The position numbers were made by a program, and so were the translations under genes. A stretch of DNA of 64,000 bases from Luteimonas mephitis DSM 12574 (GTDB lineage: Bacteria; Pseudomonadota; Gammaproteobacteria; Xanthomonadales; Xanthomonadaceae): contig NZ_AULN01000014.1 in NCBI RefSeq assembly GCF_000422305.1, positions 248,001-312,000 of the forward strand, read 5' to 3'. Below, piece by piece: positions 16,959 to 25,645 of this stretch (the stretch's first letter is position 1; every line of letters starts with the position of its first letter). The notes beneath the pieces were generated by a model. That model saw only the letters and a program-made list of their open reading frames with translations. It ran no database searches and was not told the DNA's origin.

Positions 16959-18409
16959 GCGGCCGGTTTCCCGGTCTGTTTCCCGCCCTGCTTCCGCTGC
17001 CCCCTGGTTGAAAGGGTCACCGGCAGGAAGTCCGAGGCCGCGGCCGGTCCCCAGGAGCCGGCGGGGTAATTGTGCACCGGCGTCGCGGCCTCCTGCCACG
17101 CGCTGCTGACGCTGTCGATCCAGCCCCACGCCGCCTCGACTTCATCGTCGCGCACGAACAGCGTCTGGTCGCCCTTGAGTGCGTCTACCAGCAGTCGCTC
17201 GTGGGCGATGCGACGAGCGGGCGTCGGCGACATCGACAGGTCCAGCGACATCGGCTGCAGCTCGGTCGCACCCCATTCCGGCGCCGCCAGGCTGCCCATC
17301 AGTCCGAGTTCGATCGTCTCCTCCGGCTGCAGGCGCATGCGCAGGCGGTTGGGCCGCGCGCGTTCGCGGTCGGGGCGTTCGAATACCCAGTGCGAGACCG
17401 GCTTGAACGACACCACCACCTCGGTGGTGCGCGAGGGCATGCGCTTGCCGGTGACCAGGCGGAACGGCACGCCGGCCCAGCGCCAGTTGTCGATGTACGC
17501 GCGCAGGGCGACGAACGTCTCGACGTCGCTGTCGTGGGTGAAGCCGTTGACCGCCTCGCCCTCGACCACGCCGGTGTCGTAGCGCCCGCGCACGCTGTCG
17601 ATGGCCACGTCCCTTGCCGTCATCGGCCGCAGCGCGCGCAGGACCTTGGTCTTCTCGTCGCGGACGGTGTTGGCGCTCAGCTCCGACGGCGGCTCCATGG
17701 CGACCAGCGCCAGCAGCTGCAGCATGTGGTTCTGCACCATGTCGCGCAGCGCGCCGTAGTTGGCGTAGTAGCCCTCGCGTCCGTCGACGCCGGCGGTCTC
17801 GGCGACCAGGATGTCCACCGAGGCGATCCAGCGGTGCTGCCACACCGCTTCCATCAGCGTGTTGCCGAAGCGCAGCGCCAGCAGGTTCTGCACCGGCGCC
17901 TTGCCCAGGTAATGGTCGATGCGGAAGATCCGGGATTCGTCGAGCGCCGAGCCCAGCGTGGCGTTGATCGCGCAGGCGCTGGCCAGGTCGCGGCCGATCG
18001 GCTTTTCCAGCACCAGCCGCGACTGCCCTTCGAGCAGCCCGGCGGCCTTCAGCCCGCGGCAGGCGGGTACGAACAGATCGGGTGGCGTCGACAGGTAGCT
18101 GACGCTGGGCCGGTCCGCGTACTGCGACAGGGCGGTGCGCATCGCCTCGGGATCGTTGAGGTCCAGCGACAGGTAGCGGGTGCGCGCGAGCAGGTCGTCG
18201 AGCACGTCGGCGTCGCGGCCGTCGCCGTCGTCGAGCCGCTCGCGCAGCCATTGCCCGAAATCGGCATCGTCAAGCCCGGTACGCCCCACGGCCACCACCC
18301 GGAACGTCGGCGGCAGCAGCCGGTCGCGCAGCAGATGCAGCAGTGACGGGAACAGGTAGCGCTGGGCCAGGTCACCGGTCGCGCCGAACAGCAGCAGGGT
18401 GTCGTGCAT
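16955..18409 (-). CDS. zwf: Glucose-6-phosphate 1-dehydrogenase
   Basis: Zwf oxidises glucose 6-phosphate to the lactone with NAD(P)+. The 484-residue product starts MHDTLLLFGATGDLAQRYLFPS, containing the nucleotide-binding GxxGDLA(Q/K)R motif. It has LEKPIGRDLASA and the signature RIDHYLGKAPVQNLLALRF with the catalytic His. Length matches the family. The open frame continues upstream through the heptad-repeat DNA (giving IPNPQSPIPNPQSP), which is clearly not coding; ATG 18409 is the natural start. It precedes glk and pgl and follows the beta-glucosidase gene, from which it is separated by the 158-bp repeat-bearing spacer. Confidence 0.95.
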   Translation of the reverse strand: MHDTLLLFGATGDLAQRYLFPSLLHLLRDRLLPPTFRVVAVGRTGLDDADFGQWLRERLDDGDGRDADVLDDLLARTRYLSLDLNDPEAMRTALSQYADRPSVSYLSTPPDLFVPACRGLKAAGLLEGQSRLVLEKPIGRDLASACAINATLGSALDESRIFRIDHYLGKAPVQNLLALRFGNTLMEAVWQHRWIASVDILVAETAGVDGREGYYANYGALRDMVQNHMLQLLALVAMEPPSELSANTVRDEKTKVLRALRPMTARDVAIDSVRGRYDTGVVEGEAVNGFTHDSDVETFVALRAYIDNWRWAGVPFRLVTGKRMPSRTTEVVVSFKPVSHWVFERPDRERARPNRLRMRLQPEETIELGLMGSLAAPEWGATELQPMSLDLSMSPTPARRIAHERLLVDALKGDQTLFVRDDEVEAAWGWIDSVSSAWQEAATPVHNYPAGSWGPAAASDFLPVTLSTRGQRKQGGKQTGKPAA

Positions 18410-18417
18410 GGGAGCCG

Positions 18418-18560
18418 GGATTGGGGATTGGGGATTCGGGATTGGGGATTGGGGATTCGGGATTGGGGATTGGGGATTGGGGATTGGGCAGTAAAAGACG
18501 GGATCCGGATCGCGGCGAGGATGCTGCCCTACCGAATCCCCAATCCCCAATCCCCAATCC
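18418..18560. repeat. Heptad repeat array (GGATTGG)n with inverted counterpart
   Basis: Ten consecutive 7-bp units run from 18418 to 18487, mostly GGATTGG with GGATTCG at the third and sixth units. After a 45-bp spacer, four units in opposite orientation (CGAATCC and three CCAATCC) occupy 18533-18560. The two blocks can pair into a long hairpin. The array fills the space between the bgl stop and the zwf start on the minus strand. Similar GGGATT heptads are known in Xanthomonadaceae genomes. Confidence 0.9.
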
Positions 18561-18567
18561 TGTGCTT

Positions 18568-19953
18568 CTAGGGCAACGGCTCCGCCAAAACGCCACCGTG
18601 GCTCGCGATCACTCGAGAATACCAGCGGCCGGAGTCCTTGATCGTGCGCTCCTGGGTGCCGTAGTTCACGTGCACGATGCCGAAGCGCTTGCCGTAGCCC
18701 AGCGACCATTCGAGGTTGTCCATCAGCGACCACGCCATGTAGCCGCGGATGTCGACGCCCGCTTCGATCGCGTCATGGATCGCCGACAGGTGCTTTTGCA
18801 GGTAGTCGGTGCGCAGCGGATCGCGCACGCGGCGCGCGCCCGAAGCGTCCACGCCGGCCACCGGCGGGTCGAAGAACGCGGCGCCGTTCTCGGTGATGTA
18901 CAGCGGGATGTCGCCGTAGGTCTGCTTGAACCACAGCAGCAGGTCGGTCAGGCCCTGGGGAAAGACTTCCCAGCCGGTTTCGGTGTAGGTACCCAGCGGC
19001 TGTTTCACGGCGCAGGCATCCAGCGGGTAGCTGTCGGTCGCCTCGGTCACGCTGCGGGTGTAGTAGTTGATGCCGATGAAGTCCAGCGGCTGGGCGATCA
19101 GCTTGAAGTCCTCGGCCGGGAACCGAGGCCACGCATCGCCGAAGATTTCCTGCAGTTCCGGCGGATAGCGGCCGAGCAGGGCGGGGTGCAGGTACTGCTC
19201 GTTCATGTAAGCGTGCGCGCGCTTCACCGCCGCCGCGTCGTCGGCCGAATCGCTGGCCGCGTACTTGGGTTCGATGTTCACCACCAGCCCGATCTCGTGC
19301 TTGCCGGTCGCGCGATACGCCTGCACCGCGGCGCCATGCGCGCGCATCAGGTTGTGGCTGGCGATGGGCGCTTCGTACTTGCTGCGGTGGCCGGGGGCCA
19401 GCGCACCGTGCAGGTAGCCGCCGTCGGTGATCACCCACGGCTCGTTGAGCGTGACCCACTTCTTCACCCGGCCGTCGAGCGCGCGGTACAGCACGTCGCC
19501 GTACTCGGCGAACCAGTCCGCGCAGTCGCGGTTGAGCCAGCCGCCGCGGTCGTCGAGCGCTGCCGGCAGGTCCCAGTGGTACAGCGTGAGCAGGGGCTCG
19601 ATGCCGTTGGCCAGCAGTTCGTCGACCAGCCGCGAGTAGAAGTCCACGCCGGCCTGGTTCACCCGGCCGGTGCCCTCGGGCAGGATCCGCGACCACGACA
19701 CGCTGAACCGATAGGCCTGCAGGCCGAGTTTGCGCATCAGGCGCACGTCGTCCTTCCAGCGCCGGTAGTGGTCGCAGGCCACGTCGCCGGTGTCGCCGTT
19801 GACGGTCATGCCCGGGGTGTGGGCGAAGCGGGTCCAGATGCTCGGCCCGGCGCCGTCGGCCAGCGGTGAACCCTCGATCTGGTGGGCGGCAGTGGCCGCT
19901 CCCCACAGGAATCCCTTTGGAAAGGAAAAGTCCTTTTGCTGCGTTTGCGCCAT
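18568..19953 (-). CDS. GH1 beta-glucosidase, probably cytoplasmic
   Basis: The 461-residue protein is a complete glycoside hydrolase family 1 (beta/alpha)8 barrel. It has the N-terminal signature FPKGFLWGAATAAHQIEG, the acid/base motif WVTLNEPWV and the nucleophile motif YITENGAAF, plus the C-terminal GYMAWSLMDNLEWSLGYGKRFG. No signal peptide is seen, so it would act on imported beta-linked disaccharides or oligosaccharides. The ATG at 19953 is preceded by GAGGAAG at proper spacing. A second in-frame ATG at 19995 would overlap the operator. A LacI-type operator lies 42 bp upstream of the start. The gene heads the unit bgl-zwf-glk-pgl, delivering glucose to Glk and Zwf. Confidence 0.94.
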   Translation of the reverse strand: MAQTQQKDFSFPKGFLWGAATAAHQIEGSPLADGAGPSIWTRFAHTPGMTVNGDTGDVACDHYRRWKDDVRLMRKLGLQAYRFSVSWSRILPEGTGRVNQAGVDFYSRLVDELLANGIEPLLTLYHWDLPAALDDRGGWLNRDCADWFAEYGDVLYRALDGRVKKWVTLNEPWVITDGGYLHGALAPGHRSKYEAPIASHNLMRAHGAAVQAYRATGKHEIGLVVNIEPKYAASDSADDAAAVKRAHAYMNEQYLHPALLGRYPPELQEIFGDAWPRFPAEDFKLIAQPLDFIGINYYTRSVTEATDSYPLDACAVKQPLGTYTETGWEVFPQGLTDLLLWFKQTYGDIPLYITENGAAFFDPPVAGVDASGARRVRDPLRTDYLQKHLSAIHDAIEAGVDIRGYMAWSLMDNLEWSLGYGKRFGIVHVNYGTQERTIKDSGRWYSRVIASHGGVLAEPLP

Positions 19954-19994
19954 CGGTAATGCTTCCTCGGGTGGTCCGGGCTGCCCGGTCTTCA

Positions 19995-20008
19995 TGAAAA
20001 CGATTACA
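19995..20008. promoter_or_regulatory. Putative LacI-family operator between bgl and the ABC ATPase gene
   Basis: TGAAAACGATTACA fits TGNAANCGNTTNCA in full and differs at one base from the site at 2723-2736. It sits in the divergent promoter region. A TATTCT hexamer on the minus strand (20013-20018) could be the -10 box for bgl, which would put the operator across the transcription start. Repression by the LacI-type regulator at 2.8 kb is inferred. Confidence 0.7.
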
Positions 20009-20150
20009 TGCCAGAATACCGTATCGAATCGGGCGAGTGTAATGTCGGGAAGCGCGAGAACCGGCGCTTCGGCAGGGGTTCGCCCGGCCTTCGCCGGAAC
20101 CGTGACGGCCGACGACAATGCGGGGCGCCGACCCGCGAACCGGAGAACGC

Positions 20151-21263
20151 ATGGCCAGCGTCAAGCTCGACAACCTGCGCAAGGTCTACCCCAACGGCTA
20201 CGTCGGCGTGGCCGACGCCAGCTTCCAGGTCGCCGACGGCGAACTGCTGGTGCTGGTCGGGCCTTCTGGCTGCGGCAAGTCGACCTTGTTGCGCATGATC
20301 GCGGGGCTGGAAACGATCACGTCGGGCACGTTGAAGATCGGCGACCGCGTGGTCAATGACGTCTCGCCGAAGGACCGCGACATCGCGATGGTGTTCCAGA
20401 GTTACGCCCTGTACCCGCACATGACGGTGGCCGAGAACCTCGCGTTCGGGCTGAAGCTGCGCGGCCACGACAGGGCCGCGATCGCCGGGCGCGTGGCGGA
20501 AGCCGCGAAGACGCTGGAGCTGGACGAGTTGCTCGACCGCAAGCCCGGAGCGCTGTCCGGCGGCCAGCGCCAGCGCGTCGCGCTCGGCCGCGCACTGGTG
20601 CGCAAGCCGCAGGTGTTCCTGCTCGACGAACCGCTGTCCAATCTCGACGCCAAGCTGCGCATGTCGATGCGGGTGGAAATCGCGCGCCTGCACCGCCAGC
20701 TCGGCGCGACCATGGTCTACGTCACCCACGACCAGATCGAGGCAATGACCCTCGGCCAGCGGATCGTGGTGCTCGACAAGGGGCTGATCCAGCAGATCGA
20801 CACGCCGATGGCGCTGTACGAGAAGCCGGCGAACGTCTTCGTCGCGACTTTCCTGGGCAGCCCGAAGATGAACCTGCTGCAGGGCGAGCTCGTCGAAGGC
20901 GGGAGTGAGCGCGATCGCGGGTTGTGGCTGCGCATCGCCGGCGATATCGAGCTGCCGCTGTCGCCGGAGGATTTCATGCGTGATGCGTTGCGGTCACGGC
21001 TTGGACAGCGACTGGACATGGGCCTGCGGCCGGAAGACATGCGGATCGTCGACGGCAGCGACCGCGCGCAATTGCCGGCGCGGGTCGAAGCGGTGGAGCC
21101 TGTCGGCAACGAAGCCTTCGTCAACCTGCGCTGCGGCGACAGCGAGATCATCCTGCGCCAGCCTCCCAACGACCTGCCGACGCCGGGCGACGTCGTGCAT
21201 CTTGCGTACGCGCCGGGACGTGCGCACTTTTTCGACAGCGACACTGGCGCGCGAATCGGCTGA
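20151..21263 (+). CDS. Sugar ABC transporter ATP-binding protein, MalK/UgpC/MsmX type
   Basis: The 370-residue ATPase should energise the importer encoded at 8.7-11.7 kb. It has Walker A GPSGCGKSTLLRMI, Q-loop VFQSYALYPHMTVAENLAFG, signature LSGGQRQRVALGRALVR, Walker B VFLLDEPLSNLDAKLR and the switch His in VYVTHDQIEAMTLG. A C-terminal OB/TOBE regulatory domain follows (LRPEDMRIV). This layout is typical of CUT1 ATPases. The ATG at 20151 opens at MASVKLDNLRKVYPNG. It is divergent from bgl and shares the operator-bearing region, so the two are probably co-regulated. Such ATPases can serve several importers, so dedication to this one is not certain. Confidence 0.94.
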   Translation: MASVKLDNLRKVYPNGYVGVADASFQVADGELLVLVGPSGCGKSTLLRMIAGLETITSGTLKIGDRVVNDVSPKDRDIAMVFQSYALYPHMTVAENLAFGLKLRGHDRAAIAGRVAEAAKTLELDELLDRKPGALSGGQRQRVALGRALVRKPQVFLLDEPLSNLDAKLRMSMRVEIARLHRQLGATMVYVTHDQIEAMTLGQRIVVLDKGLIQQIDTPMALYEKPANVFVATFLGSPKMNLLQGELVEGGSERDRGLWLRIAGDIELPLSPEDFMRDALRSRLGQRLDMGLRPEDMRIVDGSDRAQLPARVEAVEPVGNEAFVNLRCGDSEIILRQPPNDLPTPGDVVHLAYAPGRAHFFDSDTGARIG

Positions 21264-21402
21264 GGGTTCACGCACTGCATCAGCGGCGATCGGCGATGCG
21301 GCAGGCATTTGTCGCGGGTGCATCGAGACCCGGGCCGCAGGCGCCGAGCTTGCCCCGCGCATCGATGCACGTGCGACGATTCACGCTGAATTTACGGCTC
21401 CG

Positions 21403-21419
21403 CGTTCCATGATGGAACG
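21403..21419. repeat. Palindrome at the otsB start
   Basis: CGTTCCAT-G-ATGGAACG is an eight-base perfect inverted repeat with a one-base centre. It includes two candidate ATG codons (21409 and 21412) and ends two bases before a third (21421). It could be a protein-binding site or a translational hairpin; no binding protein is identifiable. Confidence 0.45.
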
Positions 21420-21420
21420 A

Positions 21421-22218
21421 ATGCACAACCAAGATCAGAAACAAGACGCAGTCTCCAGTCCTATTGCGGCGCCGCAAGATGCGCCGCCACCGCCCGCGGA
21501 CGATTGGGCGCTGTTCCTCGATGTCGACGGCTCTCTGCTCGACTTGGCCGGCACCCCCGATGGGGTCGTCGTTCCCGACGGGCTGCGCGAGCAGTTGGAG
21601 GCATTGCAGCTGCGCCTGGACGGAGCGCTGGCGCTGGTGAGCGGGCGCACCATTGCGACGCTCGACTCGCTGTTCGCGCCGTCGCGCTTCAATGCGGTGG
21701 GGCTGCATGGCGTCGAGCAGCGCCGCGGCGGCGTCGAGTCTCCGACGGAGCACGCGCCCGAACTGGACGATGTGCGCAAGGCCGCCACGCGCCTGGCCGC
21801 GGTCTATGACGGCACCGTGGTCGAGGACAAGGGGCGAGCCCTGGCGCTGCACTGGCGCCGCGCGCCTGATGCGGAGCCGGCGCTGCTGGCGTTCGCCGCA
21901 CACTCGCTCGAACAGTTGCCCGGCTACCGGCTGCAGCACGGCAAGCAGGTCGTCGAGTTGTACCCCGGCGGCAACGGCGACCACCCGATCGACAAGGGAG
22001 GGGCCATCGCCGGCCTGCTCGACAGCCCGCCGTTCCGGGGGCGGCTGCCGGTGTTCGCCGGCGACGACCTCACCGACGAGAGCGGCTTCGAAGTGGTGAA
22101 CGCGCGCGATGGCGTGAGCGTGCTGGTGGGCGATCGCGCACCGAGCGCCGCGCGCCATCGCCTGCGCGATCCGGCGGCGGTCCGCGGATGGCTGGGAGTC
22201 GCGCATGGAGCGGAGTGA
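21421..22218 (+). CDS. otsB: Trehalose-6-phosphate phosphatase
   Basis: OtsB dephosphorylates trehalose 6-phosphate to trehalose. The 265-residue HAD-family protein has the nucleophile motif ALFLDVDGSLLDLAGTP, the motif II segment LVSGRTIATLD, and the acidic metal-binding motif FAGDDLTDESGFE near the C-terminus, with YPGGNGDHPIDKGGAI between them. Start choice is uncertain among three in-frame ATGs (21409, 21412, 21421); none has a strong Shine-Dalgarno, and the first two are inside a palindrome. The N-terminal 25 residues are polar and proline-rich, likely disordered. It is the first gene of an otsB-GH15-otsA run with overlapping or near-overlapping junctions. Confidence 0.93.
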   Translation: MHNQDQKQDAVSSPIAAPQDAPPPPADDWALFLDVDGSLLDLAGTPDGVVVPDGLREQLEALQLRLDGALALVSGRTIATLDSLFAPSRFNAVGLHGVEQRRGGVESPTEHAPELDDVRKAATRLAAVYDGTVVEDKGRALALHWRRAPDAEPALLAFAAHSLEQLPGYRLQHGKQVVELYPGGNGDHPIDKGGAIAGLLDSPPFRGRLPVFAGDDLTDESGFEVVNARDGVSVLVGDRAPSAARHRLRDPAAVRGWLGVAHGAE

Positions 22219-22222
22219 TCCG

Positions 22223-24025
22223 ATGACGGAGTCGCTGCAACCCCCACGACCACAGGACCTCGCGCTCGGCCTGGTCGGCAACGGCAGTTTTGGCGCTTTG
22301 TTCGACGCGCATGCGCGACTGGTGTGGTGCTGCCTGCCCGCATTCGACGGGGACCCGGCGTTCTGTTCGCTGCTGCAGCCGCGTTTGGATGGCGGCTCCT
22401 GGGACCTCGAACTGGAAGGCATGGCGTCGTCCGAGCAGTCCTACGACAAGAACACCGCCATCCTCCGCACGGTCCTGCGCGACGGTACCGATGGCGTGAT
22501 CGAGATCATCGACTTCGCGCCGCGCTGGCACCAGCACGGGCGCTTCTACCGCCCGGTGATGCTGGCGCGCCGCGTGCGCGTGCTGTCAGGCAGCCCGCGG
22601 GTGCGCGTGCGCCTGCGGCCGCTGGCCGACTGGGGCGCGCGCGTGCCCGAACACACCTGGGGTAGCAACCACATGCGCTTCGTGCTGCCAGGCATGGTGC
22701 TGCGCGTGACCACCGACATGCCATTGCGCGCGCTGCGCGACGAGCTGTCCATCGTGCTCGACCGCGACCTGCACTTCGTGCTCGGCCCGGACGAGACGCT
22801 CACGCGGCCGGTCGACGAGTTCGTGCGAGAAGCCGAACTGCGCACCCGCGGCTACTGGCACGAATGGGTGCGCTATCTGTCGATCCCGGCCGAGTGGCAG
22901 GATGCGGTGATCCGCAGCGCGATCACGCTCAAGCTCTGCCAGTACGAGGACAGCGGCGGCATCATCGCCGCGCTGACCACGTCCATCCCGGAGGCGCCCG
23001 GCACGCAACGCAACTGGGATTACCGTTACTGCTGGCTGCGCGACGCCGGGTTCGTGGTGCGCGTGCTCAACCGGCTCGGCGCGACCCGGTCGATGGAGGA
23101 GTACATCCACTACATCTTCAACCTCGCCACCGGCGAGGACGGAGACATGCAGCCGGTGTACGGCATTGCCTACGAAGGCGAACTGGCCGAAGAGGAAATG
23201 CCGGCGCTGCGCGGCTACCGCGGCATGGGGCCGGTGCGCCGCGGCAACCTGGCGTGGCTGCAGAAGCAGCACGACACCTATGGCAGCGTGATGCTGGCCT
23301 CGGCGCAGATGTTCTTCGACCGGCGGCTGGACAACCCCGGCGACGAAGCCGCCTTCCGCCGCCTCGAGCCGCTGGGCGAACGCGCCTGGGCGCTGCACGA
23401 CAAGCCCGACGCGGGCCTGTGGGAATTCCGCGGCCGCGCCGACGTGCACACCTATTCCAGCGTGATGTGCTGGGCCGCCTGCGACCGGCTGGCGATGATC
23501 GCCGATGCGCTGCGGCTCGACGAACGCAGCCGGATGTGGCGCGGGCGCGCCGACACCATTCGCGCCCTGGTTCTCGAGCGCGGGTGGAACGCAACGCTCG
23601 GGCACTTCGTCGACGTGTTCGACGGCGAGCGCCTGGATGCCTCGCTGCTGCTGCTCGCGGACCTGGGCTTCGTGAAGGCGGACGATCCGCGCTTCATCGC
23701 CACCGTCGAGGCGATCGGCCGCACCCTCAAGCGCGGCGACGGCCTGTATCGCTATTTGGCCGAGGACGACTTCGGCACTCCGGAAACCAGTTTCACCATC
23801 TGCACGTTCTGGTACATCGATGCGCTCGCCGCCATCGGCCGCAGGGACGAGGCGCGTGAGCTGTTCGAGCGCGTGCTGGCGCGCCGCAACCACCTCGGGC
23901 TGCTGTCGGAAGACCTGTCGTTCGAAACCGGCGAAGCCTGGGGCAATTTCCCGCAGACGTATTCGCACGTCGGCCTGGTGATGGCCGCGATGCGCCTGTC
24001 GCGGCCGTGGCAGGATTTCTCGTGA
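22223..24025 (+). CDS. GH15 family glucoamylase/trehalase-like enzyme
   Basis: The 600-residue product has the two-domain form of cytosolic GH15 proteins: an N-terminal beta-sandwich (LGLVGNGSFGALFDAHARLVWCC) and a C-terminal (alpha/alpha)6 barrel. The barrel carries NWDYRYCWLRDAGFVVRVL and the C-terminal glutamate region LLSEDLSFETGEAWGNFPQTYSHVGL. Relatives include glucan 1,4-alpha-glucosidases and acid trehalases. Its placement between otsB and otsA is recurrent in proteobacteria and suggests a role in trehalose turnover, but substrate is unproven. No signal peptide is seen. ATG 22223 has GGAG about eight bases upstream; ATG 22205 is a possible longer start overlapping otsB. Confidence 0.9.
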   Translation: MTESLQPPRPQDLALGLVGNGSFGALFDAHARLVWCCLPAFDGDPAFCSLLQPRLDGGSWDLELEGMASSEQSYDKNTAILRTVLRDGTDGVIEIIDFAPRWHQHGRFYRPVMLARRVRVLSGSPRVRVRLRPLADWGARVPEHTWGSNHMRFVLPGMVLRVTTDMPLRALRDELSIVLDRDLHFVLGPDETLTRPVDEFVREAELRTRGYWHEWVRYLSIPAEWQDAVIRSAITLKLCQYEDSGGIIAALTTSIPEAPGTQRNWDYRYCWLRDAGFVVRVLNRLGATRSMEEYIHYIFNLATGEDGDMQPVYGIAYEGELAEEEMPALRGYRGMGPVRRGNLAWLQKQHDTYGSVMLASAQMFFDRRLDNPGDEAAFRRLEPLGERAWALHDKPDAGLWEFRGRADVHTYSSVMCWAACDRLAMIADALRLDERSRMWRGRADTIRALVLERGWNATLGHFVDVFDGERLDASLLLLADLGFVKADDPRFIATVEAIGRTLKRGDGLYRYLAEDDFGTPETSFTICTFWYIDALAAIGRRDEARELFERVLARRNHLGLLSEDLSFETGEAWGNFPQTYSHVGLVMAAMRLSRPWQDFS

Positions 24026-25389
24026 GTCGCCTGGTCATCGTCTCCAACCGCGTTGCCGCGCCGGGCGAGAACCGGGCCGGAGGGCTCGCGGTGGCGCTGC
24101 AGGCAGCGCTGCGCGAGCGCGGCGGGCTCTGGTTCGGATGGAGCGGCAAGGCCGTGCGCGATGCCAGCGGTGCCCTGCACGAAGCGCGGGAAGGCGATAT
24201 CCGCTACGTCACCCTGGACCTGTCGCGCGCCGACCTCGATGCCTACTACAGCGGTTTCTCCAACCGCACCCTGTGGCCGCTGCTGCACTTCCGGCTCGAC
24301 CTGGTCGACTACGACCGCGAGACCCGGGTCGGCTACGGCCGGGTCAACCAGCTGTTCGCCGACAGGCTCGCGCCGCTGCTGCGCGAGGACGACATCGTGT
24401 GGATCCACGACTACCACCTGATCCCGCTCGCCAGCCTGCTGCGCGAACGCGGCATTGGCTGCCGGATGGGCTTCTTCCTGCACGTGCCGATGCCGTCGGC
24501 GGACATGGCCGCGGCGCTGCCCGACCACGCCCGCCTGTTCTCCACGCTGTACGCCTACGACCTGGTGGGCTTCCAGACCGGCCGCGACGTCGAACGCTTC
24601 CAGGACTACGTGCGCCTGTTCGGCGGCGGCCGGGTGCTCGAGGACGGCGTGCTGGAGGCGCCTGACGGTCACCGTTTCCGCGCTGCTGCATTCCCCATCG
24701 GCATCGACACCGCGCACATCGCCGCGCAGGCCCGGCAGGCGATGTCCAAACCCACCGTGCGTTCGCTGCGCGAAAGCGTGAAGCCGCGCCAGCTGGTCAT
24801 TGGCGTTGACCGCCTCGACTACTCCAAGGGCCTGCCGGAGCGTTTCCGCGGCTTCGAGCGCTACCTGCAGCGGCACGCCGACCAGAAGGGCGGGCTGACC
24901 TACCTGCAGATCGCGCCGATCTCGCGCGGCGAAGTCGCCGAGTACCAGCTGCTACGCAACGAACTCGAACAGATCGCCGGCCACATCAACGGCCAGCATG
25001 CGGCGCCGGACTGGACGCCGCTGCGCTACGTCAACCGCAACTTCGCGCACGCCACCCTGACCGGCTTCTACCGGGTGGCGCGGATCGGCCTGGTCACCCC
25101 GCTGCGTGATGGAATGAACCTGGTGGCCAAGGAATTCATCGCCGCCCAGGATCCGGACGACCCGGGCGTGCTGGTGCTGTCACAGCTGGCCGGCGCCGCG
25201 TACGAACTGCGCCAGGCACTACTGGTCAACCCGTACGACTTCGAAGGCGTCGCCGACGCCATCGCCACCGCCGCGCACATGCCACGGCCGCAGCGCATCG
25301 AACGCTGGCAGGCGATGATGGACCACCTGCGCGAGAACGACATCGACGCGTGGCGGCAGCGCTACCTCGCCGCGCTGCGCGCAGCGTGA
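24022..25389 (+). CDS. otsA: Trehalose-6-phosphate synthase (UDP-forming type)
   Basis: OtsA joins a nucleotide-activated glucose and glucose 6-phosphate to make trehalose 6-phosphate. The 455-residue GT20 enzyme has the N-terminal RLVIVSNRVA and glycine loop NRAGGLAVAL, the WIHDYHLIPLA segment, YDLVGFQTGRDVERF, the catalytic core GVDRLDYSKGLPERF and the donor-binding LRDGMNLVAKEF. The start is GTG at 24022, overlapping the stop of the GH15 gene (GTGA), so synthesis is translationally coupled. Together with otsB it gives complete trehalose synthesis, using glucose 6-phosphate that glk upstream could supply. The choice of UDP- over ADP-glucose as donor is by family analogy. Confidence 0.95.
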   Translation: MSRLVIVSNRVAAPGENRAGGLAVALQAALRERGGLWFGWSGKAVRDASGALHEAREGDIRYVTLDLSRADLDAYYSGFSNRTLWPLLHFRLDLVDYDRETRVGYGRVNQLFADRLAPLLREDDIVWIHDYHLIPLASLLRERGIGCRMGFFLHVPMPSADMAAALPDHARLFSTLYAYDLVGFQTGRDVERFQDYVRLFGGGRVLEDGVLEAPDGHRFRAAAFPIGIDTAHIAAQARQAMSKPTVRSLRESVKPRQLVIGVDRLDYSKGLPERFRGFERYLQRHADQKGGLTYLQIAPISRGEVAEYQLLRNELEQIAGHINGQHAAPDWTPLRYVNRNFAHATLTGFYRVARIGLVTPLRDGMNLVAKEFIAAQDPDDPGVLVLSQLAGAAYELRQALLVNPYDFEGVADAIATAAHMPRPQRIERWQAMMDHLRENDIDAWRQRYLAALRAA

Positions 25390-25645
25390 GTCCACGGGTG
25401 GCCGCAGCCGTCCCCAGTGACACATGCGCTGTACCCACCGGCGTGAGGCTCGCCGACATCTGCGACAGGGGGGCGAGGTCGAGTCGTGGGCATGCGTCCC
25501 GGCCGTTATACTCACCTGTGATTGCAGTCTACGGATCGCAATGTTGCCAGTTCAATCAATGAGTTGGCGGCACAACTACATCCCGTCTCTCACCTAGAAT
25601 GCGGCATCGGGCCTGCCCGGAGCCGCCGAGGCAAGCAAACGCCGC

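Noticed and set aside
18418-18560. CRISPR array
   Set aside because: Units are only 7 bp, contiguous, with no unique spacers and no cas genes nearby.
18410-18733. Longer Zwf reading through the heptad repeats
   Set aside because: The extension is IPNPQSP low-complexity translation of the repeat array; ATG 18409 begins the conserved domain directly.
25390-25645. Small RNA or peptide before smc
   Set aside because: Only a nine-codon frame and a few AT-rich bases are seen; no terminator or conserved structure is visible, so only a promoter role is plausible.
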